Positions 34,107-42,963 of a stretch of 64,000 nucleotides of DNA are shown one piece after another. The translations under genes and the position numbers were made by a program. Each line of letters opens with the position of its first letter. Position 1 is the first letter of the stretch. The notes beneath the pieces were generated by a model, which saw only the letters and a program-made list of their open reading frames with translations, did no database searches and was not told the origin of the DNA. Source of the stretch: Flavobacterium saccharophilum (GTDB taxonomy: Bacteria; Bacteroidota; Bacteroidia; Flavobacteriales; Flavobacteriaceae); NCBI RefSeq assembly GCF_900142735.1, contig NZ_FRBY01000006.1, positions 1-64,000 of the forward strand, read 5' to 3'.

Positions 34107-34733
34107 ATGACATTATTTAACGACACCGAATTATTTGCAACTGGTTTGGCAGGAAAAAAAGTGTTTGATATTCCTGATTCTGAATTGATTTTGATTGATA
34201 ATTTCTTCACAAAAGAAGAATCTGATCGTTTTTATGAAAGATTGCTTCGCAAGACCAAATGGAGAGAATATGAAATGGAAATTTACGATAAAGTTTATAC
34301 CGTTCCCCGAATGATTTCCTGGTATGAAGACAAAGATAATCCCGGAGCAGACCCGAACGGGCCTGACTGGAATTACGAATTGCTTACGATTAGAGGCCGT
34401 GTAGAAAAAGAAACACAACTTGATTTTAATAGTGTGCTCCTTAATTTATACCGAGATGGAAATGACGGAGTAGGCTGGCACAGTGACAAAGAGCACAACA
34501 CGGGGCCAAACCCTGTTATTGCTTCGGTGACTTTTGGAGAAACCAGAATGTTCAGACTTCGTCACAAATTCAGCAAAGAGATTCCGCAGGTTGAAATTCC
34601 GTTGCACCATGGTTCTTTTTTGCTGATGTCTGGCACAACAAATAGTTTTTGGCAGCATCAGGTTCCTAAAACGGCGCGCGATGTTTTGCCCAGAATTAAT
34701 TTAACTTTTAGGCAAACACATCGAAGTTTATGA
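34107..34733 (+). CDS. alkB: AlkB-type 2-oxoglutarate/Fe(II) dioxygenase
   Basis: I start at 34107 because the longer frame would overlap the upstream xth gene by 74 bp. The 208-residue protein has the Fe(II) ligands His125 and Asp127 in GWHSDKE and distal His184 in WQHQVPK, and RINLTFR holds the 2-oxoglutarate-binding arginines (196-202). It belongs to the ALKBH2/3-like single-domain group, which removes methyl or etheno lesions from DNA or RNA by oxidation. Its neighbours are repair genes. Assigning it strictly as AlkB and not a sister subfamily is less certain. Confidence 0.88.
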   Translation: MTLFNDTELFATGLAGKKVFDIPDSELILIDNFFTKEESDRFYERLLRKTKWREYEMEIYDKVYTVPRMISWYEDKDNPGADPNGPDWNYELLTIRGRVEKETQLDFNSVLLNLYRDGNDGVGWHSDKEHNTGPNPVIASVTFGETRMFRLRHKFSKEIPQVEIPLHHGSFLLMSGTTNSFWQHQVPKTARDVLPRINLTFRQTHRSL

Positions 34734-34853
34734 TTTATAAAGGTCTGAAAATGACGTTATTTTCTATTTCATAACCATAAGGAAAATTCTTCCACAAAAA
34801 GTTAAATTACTCATTGCGTGAACCTTTTATTAGGCAGACCTTATCTTTTTTAG

Positions 34854-34861
34854 TATTTTTG
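34854..34861 (+). promoter_or_regulatory. -7 element of the DUF1810 gene
   Basis: TATTTTTG matches TAnnTTTG and lies about 29 bp upstream of the ATG at 34890. A TTG at the expected -33 position is not seen, so only the -7 box is annotated. Confidence 0.5.
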
Positions 34862-34889
34862 CAACCCTTTTTTAATATTTAATACCATA

Positions 34890-35351
34890 ATGGCTTACTC
34901 AAACAATGATTTATCGCGTTTTTTAGATGCGCAAAACAAACTTTATCTTACTGCTCTTTCTGAAATCAAAAAAGGAAAAAAAGAAACACACTGGATGTGG
35001 TTCATTTTTCCTCAGATTAAAGGATTAGGTAGCAGTGATACAGCGAATCTTTATGCTATTAATGATCTAAAAGAAGCAACTGAATTTTTAGCACATCCTA
35101 TTTTAGGGAAACATCTTATTGAAATTTCTGAACTGTTTTTGACTTTCAAAAGAAAATCAGCTGATGGGATTTTAGGAGATTTAGACGCTCGTAAATTGCG
35201 TTCTTCAATGACACTTTTTTCTTTAGCAGAAAATACAAATCCTGTATTTCAGGAAATATTAGATGCCTTTTTCTCTGGAGAAACTGATCCTCTTACTTTG
35301 AATATTATTAATTCAACTATAAAATCTTCTGTAGAAACTGAAATGGTGTAG
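34890..35351 (+). CDS. DUF1810 family protein
   Basis: A 153-residue soluble protein matching DUF1810, recognised by the hallmarks YLTALSEIKKGKKETHWMWFIFPQ (24-47), GLGSSDTANLYA (50-61) and SSMTLFSL (110-117). The function is not established; some databases label the family calpastatin, which is not supported by sequence. The gene stands alone between the repair block and the convergent permease gene, with its own -7 box and a shared downstream terminator. Confidence 0.88.
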   Translation: MAYSNNDLSRFLDAQNKLYLTALSEIKKGKKETHWMWFIFPQIKGLGSSDTANLYAINDLKEATEFLAHPILGKHLIEISELFLTFKRKSADGILGDLDARKLRSSMTLFSLAENTNPVFQEILDAFFSGETDPLTLNIINSTIKSSVETEMV

Positions 35352-35429
35352 TAGCCAAATTGTTTCCTGGATTATTTAAATCAAATGACACTGTTAGAAA
35401 TAAGCAGTGTCTTTTTTTGTTACTCTATT

Positions 35430-35497
35430 TTTGCCACGAAGACGCAAAGACACAAAGTTTATTTCCTTGGCGACTTTGCGTCTTTGCGAGATTATTT
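35430..35497. repeat. CGCAAAG-word inverted repeat
   Basis: GCCACGAAGACGCAAAGACACAAAG (from about 35432) is answered by GCGACTTTGCGTCTTTGCGAG (35468-35490). These are words of the same family as 526-862 and 24541-24641, again arranged as an inverted pair. Confidence 0.75.
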
Positions 35498-35523
35498 TCT
35501 CACGCAGATTGAGCAGATTTTAT

Positions 35524-35556
35524 AAAAAAAGCGCCTTGTTACTAACAAGACGCTTT
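35524..35556. terminator. Bidirectional terminator
   Basis: AAAGCG and CGCTTT enclose CTTGT-TACTA-ACAAG with one mismatch between the two helices. An A-run precedes and T-rich sequence follows. It lies between the convergent DUF1810 and permease genes. Confidence 0.8.
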
Positions 35557-35617
35557 CTATATTTATTTTCAAAGTTGATTTAACTTGAAACTTTTCAAAC
35601 TTGAAACCTGAAACAAC

Positions 35618-37036
35618 TTAGTTTTCCTTTGGTTTGGTCAAGTAATAAACTGGTATTCCTGTTAGCATAATTAACACTCCCCAACCACAGGTTGAGAATT
35701 TAGTTAATAACAACGAAATACAAATTGCTGTAGCTGTAATGATATACAACATTGGCAAAAATGGATATCCAAAAGCTTTATAGGGTCTTTCGGCATCTGG
35801 CATTTTTTTACGTAAGATGAATATTCCGTAAATTGTCAGAATGTAAAAAATCAATACAATGATGATTACGAAGTCTAATAAATCTCCGTATTTTCCAGTC
35901 AAACATAAAGCCGAAGCCCAAATACATTGTGCCCATAAAGCCCATTCAGGAACACTAGATTCATTTAATACAGCCGCTTTCTTAAAGAACAAACCATCTT
36001 TTGCCATTGTATAATATACTCTGGCTCCTGCCATAATTAATCCGTTGTTGCAGGCAAAAGTCGAAATCATGATCATAACCGCTATAATCAGTGTTCCGAT
36101 ATTTCCAAAAATATATTGCGAAGCTACAACCGCTACTCTATCTGATTTTGCCGTTGCAATTTCGTCAAGCGGAATTACAGCCAAATACATCAAATTAGTC
36201 AAAACATAAATTATCGTTACAATAAAAGTTCCTAAAAACAAACTGAAACCAACATTACGTTTTGGATTTTTAATCTCTCCCGCAATAAAAGTGACTCCGT
36301 TCCAGGCATCACTTGAAAATAAGGATCCCACCATCGCAGCAGAAATTCCGGTGATCAAAGCTGTTCCGCTTATTGGTAACCATGACCCACTTTCAGCATT
36401 ATATGAACGTGTTGTCCAAGCATCCGCCCAATTGGCATCCCATATTGAAGCTTTTGCAGCAAGCGTTAATCCGAAGACAATTAAACCCAGTAATGATAAA
36501 ATTTTGATAATCGTTAAAACGGTTTGCAGAATTTTTCCGTTTTTTACCCCACGACTGTTAATGTAAGTCAATAAAATAATAGTAAAAATGGATACTAATT
36601 GCGCTGCATTGAGTTTGAAAGAACCTAATTCAAATAATATATTTTCGTCGCTTAACGGTTCATAAAGATAGGCGGCAAATTTTGAGAAAGCCACTCCAAC
36701 GGCAGCTATTGTTCCGGTTTGAATTACGGCAAAAAAGCTCCAGCCGTACAAAAAGGCAATCAGTTTATTGTAAGCTTCTTTTAGGTAAACGTATTGTCCC
36801 CCTGCTTTTGGAAACATGGCACTTAACTCGCCGTAACTTACGGCAGCAATAATGGTAATTAATCCAGAGATTAGCCAAATTAGTGTCAGCCATCCTGCTG
36901 ATCCTACTTGTCTGGCGATATCGGCGCTTACAATAAAAATCCCGGAGCCAATCATAGATCCCACGACAAGCATGGTTCCGTCTAGTAATCCGAGTTCTCT
37001 TTTAAAATGTTCTTGGTCTTGTTCGTTTTCTTGCAT
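35618..37036 (-). CDS. APC-family amino acid permease
   Basis: A 472-residue inner-membrane transporter with about 12 helices. The first helix has GSMIGSGIF, the substrate-binding break of the APC/LAT family, preceded by FKRELGLLDGTMLV. I prefer the ATG at 37036: the in-frame ATG at 37093 lies upstream of a promoter-like TATCTTTA (37057-37064, minus strand), and the extra residues are unlike a transporter N-terminus. It probably imports or exchanges amino acids; the specificity is unknown. The gene is single and shares a terminator with DUF1810. Confidence 0.9.
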   Translation of the reverse strand: MQENEQDQEHFKRELGLLDGTMLVVGSMIGSGIFIVSADIARQVGSAGWLTLIWLISGLITIIAAVSYGELSAMFPKAGGQYVYLKEAYNKLIAFLYGWSFFAVIQTGTIAAVGVAFSKFAAYLYEPLSDENILFELGSFKLNAAQLVSIFTIILLTYINSRGVKNGKILQTVLTIIKILSLLGLIVFGLTLAAKASIWDANWADAWTTRSYNAESGSWLPISGTALITGISAAMVGSLFSSDAWNGVTFIAGEIKNPKRNVGFSLFLGTFIVTIIYVLTNLMYLAVIPLDEIATAKSDRVAVVASQYIFGNIGTLIIAVMIMISTFACNNGLIMAGARVYYTMAKDGLFFKKAAVLNESSVPEWALWAQCIWASALCLTGKYGDLLDFVIIIVLIFYILTIYGIFILRKKMPDAERPYKAFGYPFLPMLYIITATAICISLLLTKFSTCGWGVLIMLTGIPVYYLTKPKEN

Positions 37037-37152
37037 TTTTTTGGTTTTGGGTTGGTTAAAGATATACTTTTTTTGGAAATCTTGTAATTTCAAATTCCAA
37101 ATTTTGAAAATTCCAAATTCCAGTTAAAAATAAGAGCCTTTAATATAATAAT

Positions 37153-37277
37153 TTGGGCATGTCCCTCCGGGTCGTCCCGATAGCTATCGGGATTCGGCTA
37201 TATTCCCGATTAACAAAAACTACGGCTAAAAAGCCTTGTTTTTCAAAATCGGGAGATAACGCATGCGGGGCTCAGTT
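37153..37277. repeat. Palindromic repeat with nested hairpins
   Basis: GGGCATGTCCCTCCGGGTCG leads into the perfect 18-bp palindrome TCCCGATAGCTATCGGGA (37175-37192). A second nested structure follows: TCCCGATT...AAAAAC...GGCT/AGCC...GTTTTT...AATCGGGA. The start resembles GGGC-TGTCCC-CCGGGTCG repeats frequent in flavobacterial intergenic regions, from memory. Open frames here are not genes. Confidence 0.75.
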
Positions 37278-37356
37278 TCATAAGAAGATATTATTTAAAA
37301 ATTCAAAAAGGATATTTCATACTTTAGTTGGAATAATTCGAAAATAAAATCAAATT

Positions 37357-37464
37357 ATGGAAGAAATAATCAATAAAATTGCTCAAGATAAATTAGATTT
37401 TAAAATCGGTGTTCAACAATTATTACCATATAATCTTGATGAACTTTTTGTGACTCTGGCATGA
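37357..37464 (+). CDS. 35-residue hypothetical protein
   Basis: A short frame, MEEIINKIAQDKLDFKIGVQ and so on to a TGA that overlaps the next ATG (ATGA at 37461-37464). There is no signal, helix or recognised motif. It may be a real small protein translationally coupled to the next frame or the remnant of a decayed gene. Support is weak. Confidence 0.3.
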   Translation: MEEIINKIAQDKLDFKIGVQQLLPYNLDELFVTLA

Positions 37465-37565
37465 AATTTATTAAAAAAAAGAAACGGTCTCAAGACCTCA
37501 ACTCATTTATTTCCAAAATAGTAGAGCTAGAAACGCAACCAATTCAAAAAAAATTCATCTTATAA
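37461..37565 (+). CDS. 34-residue basic hypothetical protein
   Basis: It starts inside the stop of the previous frame (ATGA) and encodes a lysine-rich start MKFIKKKKRSQDLN and a C-terminus QPIQKKFIL. It ends 13 bp before a lipoprotein gene. The overlap suggests translational coupling if both are expressed. No family is recognised; remnant or real small gene cannot be separated here. Confidence 0.3.
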   Translation: MKFIKKKKRSQDLNSFISKIVELETQPIQKKFIL

Positions 37566-37578
37566 TAAAGCAAAGATT

Positions 37579-38013
37579 ATGAGAAAGTTTATTACCATCT
37601 TAATTACTGCAATTACTTTTATTTCCTGTGGTGCCGAAAGTGAAAATAAAGCTCAAAATTCCGATTTTGTTGGGAAATGGAAATGGACCGGAACTCATGG
37701 AGGTTTTGCCGATCATTTACACGAAACGCCAGCCTCGACCGAAACTACTCTTCAATTGAATTTAATGAAAAATTACACTTTTACTATACTTAAAGATGCG
37801 AAAGAAGTGATGATTGGAAAATATGAACTTACCATGATAAAATCAATTTATACCGGAGAGATGGAAAAATATATAACATGTGCTATGAGTAATAACCCCG
37901 ACGGCAGATATTTTGTAACAAATGGTATCATTAAAATTTATGACGAAAATAAACTTTCGATTGATGATAATAACTACGATGGTATCGGTAGCGAATTCGA
38001 AAGAATAGAATAA
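37579..38013 (+). CDS. Small lipocalin-like lipoprotein
   Basis: The 144-residue protein has a lipoprotein signal ending FISCG (Cys17), so it is predicted to be lipidated and held in a membrane. After it comes FVGKWKWTGTHGG, the W-x-W/T-G opening of small lipocalin-like beta-barrels in Bacteroidota. Function unknown; such proteins may bind small hydrophobic ligands. It ends before a clear terminator at 38037-38067. Confidence 0.75.
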   Translation: MRKFITILITAITFISCGAESENKAQNSDFVGKWKWTGTHGGFADHLHETPASTETTLQLNLMKNYTFTILKDAKEVMIGKYELTMIKSIYTGEMEKYITCAMSNNPDGRYFVTNGIIKIYDENKLSIDDNNYDGIGSEFERIE

Positions 38014-38036
38014 AAACAAAACCTAGCTAACTTAAG

Positions 38037-38067
38037 AAACTGCAGTTTAGAAAATTGCAGTTTTTTT
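38037..38067 (+). terminator. Rho-independent terminator
   Basis: AAACTGCA (38037-38044) and TGCAGTTT (38056-38063) form an 8-bp stem followed by seven T residues. Confidence 0.85.
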
Positions 38068-38214
38068 ATGCTTAAAAATTACTTAGCAATGGGTTAAACG
38101 AACTTGAAGTACAATTTTTTAACAGTTTACGTCTTTCCGTAACATTATACAATTTCAACTATTTATATTTGAAATCAAAACTATAAAACTTAACCAACCA
38201 AAACTAACCACTTT

Positions 38215-38553
38215 ATGGAAACCACCAATTTAGAATCGCCGGATGTGGCAAATCATCATTATAATTATGTTACAAATTTACTTTTAAACGAAAATAAATC
38301 AGCTTATGAAGCTAAAAAGCAACTTGTCGCACAAGGACTAAGCGATGAGATTGCTGAATTGATAGTAGAACACGTCGAAATTGAAATACAAGAAGCAAAA
38401 CACGAAAAAGCCAGAAAAGATATGATTTACGGTGCATTGTGGTTTTGTGGTGGCATCATTTTAACCATGGCTGACATTGGCTTTATTTTTTGGGGAGCCA
38501 TTTTATTCGGTGGAATTCAATTTTTTAAAGGAGTGATTAATTCCAATTCGTAG
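38215..38553 (+). CDS. Hypothetical protein with C-terminal membrane helices
   Basis: A 112-residue protein. The first 65 residues are acidic and helical and carry a UBA-like look (NKSAYEAKKQLVAQGLSDEIAELIVE, 30-55). Two hydrophobic helices follow near 72-90 and 93-107. Similar small proteins are frequent in flavobacteria, but I do not recognise a named domain. It lies 76 bp before another membrane gene of the same direction, which may be co-transcribed. Confidence 0.7.
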   Translation: METTNLESPDVANHHYNYVTNLLLNENKSAYEAKKQLVAQGLSDEIAELIVEHVEIEIQEAKHEKARKDMIYGALWFCGGIILTMADIGFIFWGAILFGGIQFFKGVINSNS

Positions 38554-38629
38554 AAAAGGCGAGACCTGGAGAATTTAATCAAAACAAAACATTTAGAAAA
38601 ATAGGCAATAAACATAAAACCTAATAATT

Positions 38630-39160
38630 ATGATAGTTTGGTCAGGCAGAGGATTCCTCTCTCTTTTAATTTTATTTATTACCATTTTTCTCTTCATCCC
38701 AATTTTACCTGAAAACTATATAACCCAAAGTTTTGTTATTCCACTTTATATTGCAGCGGTTTTTAGTTTCTTTTTTGGAATTAAATGGAATAAAACCTTA
38801 AGAGTTTTTATTGATAAAGAAACCGGGAAGGAAATCAATTTCAAAAGTAATCATGGCTTGTTTTGGATTAATATGGAATACTGGGGAATTATATTTTCTG
38901 TACTAGCCCTACTAATGCTGACTCAAAGTTTAGACAAACAAGGAACTGAATTTTATCTTAACCTCTTTTTGATTATAATTGGGATTGCTTTTCTAGTATA
39001 TTTTACTACTACCCTTTTTAAAATCAAAAACTCAAAAATTTCGAGTTTTCAATTTCAAAAAACGACAACAGAAGCTGAGCCGAAACCAAGTTTTGTAAAA
39101 CAAGAAATTAGTACGAACAAATTCGAAAACGAAGATCCTACTCAGTATCTACCAAAATAA
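38630..39160 (+). CDS. Hypothetical four-helix membrane protein
   Basis: A 176-residue protein with helices at about 8-24, 32-50, 82-100 and 108-126 and a soluble, lysine/glutamate-rich tail (130-176). Between helices 2 and 3 a basic-acidic loop (TLRVFIDKETGKEI) recalls a membrane-anchored stretch without catalytic residues. I do not recognise a family. It may form a pair with the gene at 38215. Confidence 0.65.
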   Translation: MIVWSGRGFLSLLILFITIFLFIPILPENYITQSFVIPLYIAAVFSFFFGIKWNKTLRVFIDKETGKEINFKSNHGLFWINMEYWGIIFSVLALLMLTQSLDKQGTEFYLNLFLIIIGIAFLVYFTTTLFKIKNSKISSFQFQKTTTEAEPKPSFVKQEISTNKFENEDPTQYLPK

Positions 39161-39767
39161 TCAAGCTATATTATAGTTAAACAACGTTACTTTTCTGCTT
39201 CCCATAATAACCAAAAATAAAGTGGATTAATTGTGAACCTTTCCTAGTTCATCAATAACAAAATATAGGATCTTTCCGCACCTTAATTTGTGCCTGAAAT
39301 CTTATATTTAGGTACAAAAAACTATCTCTTCATCTCCATAGCAATTAGGTCTTTGTTTCACATTCATCGGCTTTCAATCACAAGAAATACTTAAACAAAA
39401 CAAGACCTTTTAGGATGTCTCATTTTAACTAAACAAGATTTACACAAACTTCAAGGGAATTTATTTTTGAGTTCAGAGGATTAAAAACTAAATTAAAATA
39501 TCGACCAAATACCTTATTATCAGTTAATTGAAACATTAATAATAAGTCATAAAAGAAAATTCTCACTATTTTAATCTATATCATTTTTTTTTACTAAATT
39601 TGAAAGAGATGTTAAAAGTCTTCAAAACTCAGATATTTCATTAACAATTGTTTATTTTTTTTTCAAAAGAAATCATCTAACCCCAAACGATTATTTCAAC
39701 GTAAAAAAAAATAAGATGTTCATAAAGGCTCCAGGAAATCAAATTATTAACCAACAAATACAAAACT
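39161..39767. other. 607-bp gap without gene
   Basis: No frame with convincing start, composition or motif is seen on either strand; a 62-residue minus-strand frame at 39677-39865 overlaps the following kinase and is rejected. A plus-strand TAAATTTG (39595-39602) could be a -7 element, but it lacks a -33 TTG at normal spacing. The sequence is AT-rich without strong hairpins. Confidence 0.6.
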
Positions 39768-41192
39768 ATGCTTAAGTTCCCTTTTTTTAAGAAATTACGC
39801 TTTGCGAATGTTTTCATTCTGTTACTGATTGTATTTGCGTCCTGTGCTCTATTAATATGTATCAATTACTTCACTATCAAAACCCTGTCCGCAAACAGAG
39901 CCTACATAAATGGCGAATCACACTATTCCAAGGGACAAAAAGATGCTTCGCGTCATCTGATTACCTATCTGTACACCAAAGATCAAAATCAATGGAAATT
40001 ATACCTAGAAGAGTTAAAAGTTCCACAAGGTGATGGACTTGCAAGAATTACACTTTTAAAAGCAGGTGATAATGAAGTAGCTCGACAAGCCTTACTTACA
40101 GGGCGAAATAAAGAAGAAGATCTAGATGATGTCATATGGCTATTCGACAACTTTAAGAATGTTTCATTCCTTGCAAAAGCAATAAAAGAATGGGAACAAG
40201 GTGATAAACTGATTTCAGAATTATTTATTATTGGCCAGCAAATTAACGCCAAAATAGAGAGAAACATGTTAACCCTTGCTGATCAACAAAAATATCTTCA
40301 GATAATTAGTAGTATTAGCGACAAACTTACCATTAACGAACGTAACTTCTCTAACACCTTAGGAGAAGGAACTCGAAAAATAAAAAGTTTACTTATAATA
40401 ACAAACATTTTTTTTATCCTAATGATTGTCTGTAGCGTTTGCTTGTATTACTCTATAATGGTAAAACGTCTTATCGTTTCTAAAAAAGAAATCGAAGTTA
40501 AAAATCAAAACTTAATGATTGTTAATCATGAACTTGATCGATTTGTTTACAGCGCATCGCATGACCTTCGCTCCCCTATTACATCATTAAAAGGACTTAT
40601 AGAAATAACACAATTGGAAGATGATCCAAATCAAATTAAAAAATACCTAAATTTAATGGATCAAAGTCTTGCCAAGCAAGATCGCTTTATTAATGATATT
40701 ATTGATTATTCTAAAAATAAACGATACGAAGTCGTTATGGAACCTGTAAGCCTAATGGAGATATTTGACGAGTCAATTTCTCAGCTGATGCATATAGAAA
40801 ATGCCAACCGAATTAAGTTTACTAAAGAATTGCTAATAGATAAAATCCAAAGTGATAATTTACGTTTAAAAATCATCATTTCTAATTTAATCTCAAATGC
40901 CATTAAATACGCAGACAGTAATAAGCAAGAAATGAATGTCTCCATTAAAACCTATTTCATAGATGGTTTTCATAAAATTGAAGTAGCTGACAACGGAATT
41001 GGAATTAATGATGAGTACAAAGACAATATTTTCAAAATGTACTTTGGCACCAATAAAAACAAAGGATCCGGTTTAGGCCTTTATATAGTCAAAGAGGCGG
41101 TAGAAAATATCAAAGGAAATATTTCAGTAAGCTCACAAAGCAATATTGGAAGTAAATTCATAGTAACAATTCCATACGCCTATGCCAGTTAA
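39768..41192 (+). CDS. Membrane sensor histidine kinase
   Basis: A 474-residue kinase: helix near 12-36, an extracytoplasmic helical sensor (about 40-205, resembling CHASE3-like bundles), a second helix at about 207-230, a short coiled coil, H-box SASHDLRSPI with His265, and a HATPase with NLISNAIKYADS, DNGIGI and GSGLGLYIVKE. It overlaps the CheY-like gene by 11 bp, so the pair is translationally coupled and very probably a cognate two-component system. The signal it senses is not evident. Confidence 0.92.
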   Translation: MLKFPFFKKLRFANVFILLLIVFASCALLICINYFTIKTLSANRAYINGESHYSKGQKDASRHLITYLYTKDQNQWKLYLEELKVPQGDGLARITLLKAGDNEVARQALLTGRNKEEDLDDVIWLFDNFKNVSFLAKAIKEWEQGDKLISELFIIGQQINAKIERNMLTLADQQKYLQIISSISDKLTINERNFSNTLGEGTRKIKSLLIITNIFFILMIVCSVCLYYSIMVKRLIVSKKEIEVKNQNLMIVNHELDRFVYSASHDLRSPITSLKGLIEITQLEDDPNQIKKYLNLMDQSLAKQDRFINDIIDYSKNKRYEVVMEPVSLMEIFDESISQLMHIENANRIKFTKELLIDKIQSDNLRLKIIISNLISNAIKYADSNKQEMNVSIKTYFIDGFHKIEVADNGIGINDEYKDNIFKMYFGTNKNKGSGLGLYIVKEAVENIKGNISVSSQSNIGSKFIVTIPYAYAS

Positions 41193-41577
41193 AAATGTAT
41201 TTTTATTAATTGAAGACAATCTTATAGATCAGCTTGTCATTAAACAATTACTAAAGAAGGTACTTTGTATAGAAGAGGTGCATATAACCAATAATGGCAA
41301 AGAAGGTATTGAGTGGCTTCTTGCTAACAAAAAACTTTATCCATCGATTATTATTATTCTCGATGTACAAATGCCTGTTATGAATGGTTTTGAATTTTTG
41401 AATGCGTATGCTAAACTAGATAGCGAACTAAAAAAAGACAATCAAATTTATGTACTTTCCTCAACATTAGATCCCGAGGAAATTAAAGAAATCAGCGAAA
41501 GTATTTATGTGACTGATTTTTTAGGCAAACCTTTCCCAATTGAAGAATTCAGAAATAAAATTCATCTGAACGCTTAA
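41182..41577 (+). CDS. Single-domain CheY-like response regulator
   Basis: The 131-residue protein is one receiver domain, with Glu11/Asp12, phospho-acceptor Asp61 in ILDVQMPVMNGFEF and LGKPF for the conserved Lys-Pro. No output domain is present, so it signals by protein contact or phosphotransfer. It overlaps the kinase gene at its start (11 bp) and the convergent NlpC gene at its end (4 bp). Confidence 0.93.
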   Translation: MPVKNVFLLIEDNLIDQLVIKQLLKKVLCIEEVHITNNGKEGIEWLLANKKLYPSIIIILDVQMPVMNGFEFLNAYAKLDSELKKDNQIYVLSSTLDPEEIKEISESIYVTDFLGKPFPIEEFRNKIHLNA

Positions 41578-42716
41578 AACTTTTCTAAAACACGGTTTAC
41601 CTGCGAAAAAGTCCTTTCGTAATATGGCTCTTTAGTCGAAGAGATTATAACACCTCCATGAGTAGAAGAGTGAACAAATTTAATTTCTCCATCAGCTACC
41701 TCAATTACCATCCCGACATGGTTAATTTGTCGCCTTCCGTTAGTTCTAAAGAAGATAAGATCCCCTTTTTGAGCTTCGTCTGAATTAACCTTTACACCAA
41801 TTCGGGACTGTTCGATAGAACTTCTTGGCAGTTTAATATCAAAATTACTAAAAGTAGAAATCATTAAACCCGAGCAATCAAAACCTGCCTTTGTAGTTCC
41901 GCCAGAACGGTATCTAACACCAATATTTTCAATGGCATTTACAACTAGTTGATTAATTAAATCTGAATGATTACTTACTCTTATAATTGTAGAAGAATCC
42001 TTTTTAATTTCTGAATTTTCAGCAATTTGCATATTTTGATTCTGAACCGATATAGAATCTTTTAAAGTTGGATTTACTGGCTGCATTAATGCCTGAGCCG
42101 CAGCAGCCTTTTCTTTGGAAGTACGAATTTTTAAAACATACCCAACTGGTAATTTACCTTTTATAAATGGATTTTGCTTTTCTAATTCTGCAACTGTCAA
42201 TCCGTATTTTTTAGCAATTGCATATTTTGTTTCTTTGGGCTGAACTTCAACTACCACCTCAACATCTGTTACAATATTAAGATCGTCAATTGGTTTTTCT
42301 GAAACCGCTATTGATTTTGATGGTATATTAATTTGCTGTCCAATTTTCAGTCCTTCCGTTTCTAATGAGGGATTTGCTTTTTTCAAATCATCAACTGAGA
42401 CATTGTACTTTTTCGATATTCCCCAAAGTGTTTCTTTAGGCTGAATTTCATGTGTACCCGGAGTACTATTTGAAACCGTTTCAGTTGGTTTCATTTCAGA
42501 GGCCTGATTGATATTGGGAATTAATAAGATTGAATTTAATTTTAAAACTTTGGGAGCATTTGGGTTTGCCTCTGCAATATCTTTAGCTTTTACTCCGTAT
42601 TTTTTAGCAATTACAGTAAGATTTTCTCCTTTTGAAATTTTGTGTTTAATATATTTCTCCTGAGAAAAAGCACCAACACTAACAAAAAACAATACAAATA
42701 TTAATCTAAAAACCAT
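41574..42716 (-). CDS. LysM / NlpC-P60 peptidoglycan hydrolase
   Basis: I start at 42716, where MVFRLIFVLFFVSVGAFSQ is a clear signal peptide; the longer frame from 42842 adds a basic stretch unlike an export signal. The 380-residue protein has three LysM repeats (about residues 23-66, 87-130 and 150-193), a spacer, and an NlpC/P60 domain with Cys281 in FDCSGL and His in NHVGMV, the catalytic pair. It likely cleaves cell-wall peptides outside the inner membrane. Its stop overlaps the CheY gene by 4 bp. Confidence 0.9.
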   Translation of the reverse strand: MVFRLIFVLFFVSVGAFSQEKYIKHKISKGENLTVIAKKYGVKAKDIAEANPNAPKVLKLNSILLIPNINQASEMKPTETVSNSTPGTHEIQPKETLWGISKKYNVSVDDLKKANPSLETEGLKIGQQINIPSKSIAVSEKPIDDLNIVTDVEVVVEVQPKETKYAIAKKYGLTVAELEKQNPFIKGKLPVGYVLKIRTSKEKAAAAQALMQPVNPTLKDSISVQNQNMQIAENSEIKKDSSTIIRVSNHSDLINQLVVNAIENIGVRYRSGGTTKAGFDCSGLMISTFSNFDIKLPRSSIEQSRIGVKVNSDEAQKGDLIFFRTNGRRQINHVGMVIEVADGEIKFVHSSTHGGVIISSTKEPYYERTFSQVNRVLEKF

Positions 42717-42963
42717 TTCATTCAATTTAATCCTTCGTAATCTTAAGTTCAATCTCTCTATTTCAAACTTAAAAAAACGAATTGTGTTTTGGGGGAAAGC
42801 GAATTTAACTTTTTTAAGCACAAAAAGCACATTTTTTAACAACTTATTTTATTGAAATTAACAAACACCCTCTAAAAATTGCTTCTCTTTTTTCAAAAAC
42901 ATGCTTTTTTATACGAAAAATTGTATCTTTATGATCCATAAACAAATCTTAATCCTAACTATT

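Noticed and set aside
37153..37347. 64-codon plus-strand frame
   Set aside because: Consists of the nested palindromic repeat; composition is not protein-like.
39677..39865. 62-codon minus-strand frame
   Set aside because: Overlaps the start of the histidine kinase gene and has no recognisable feature.
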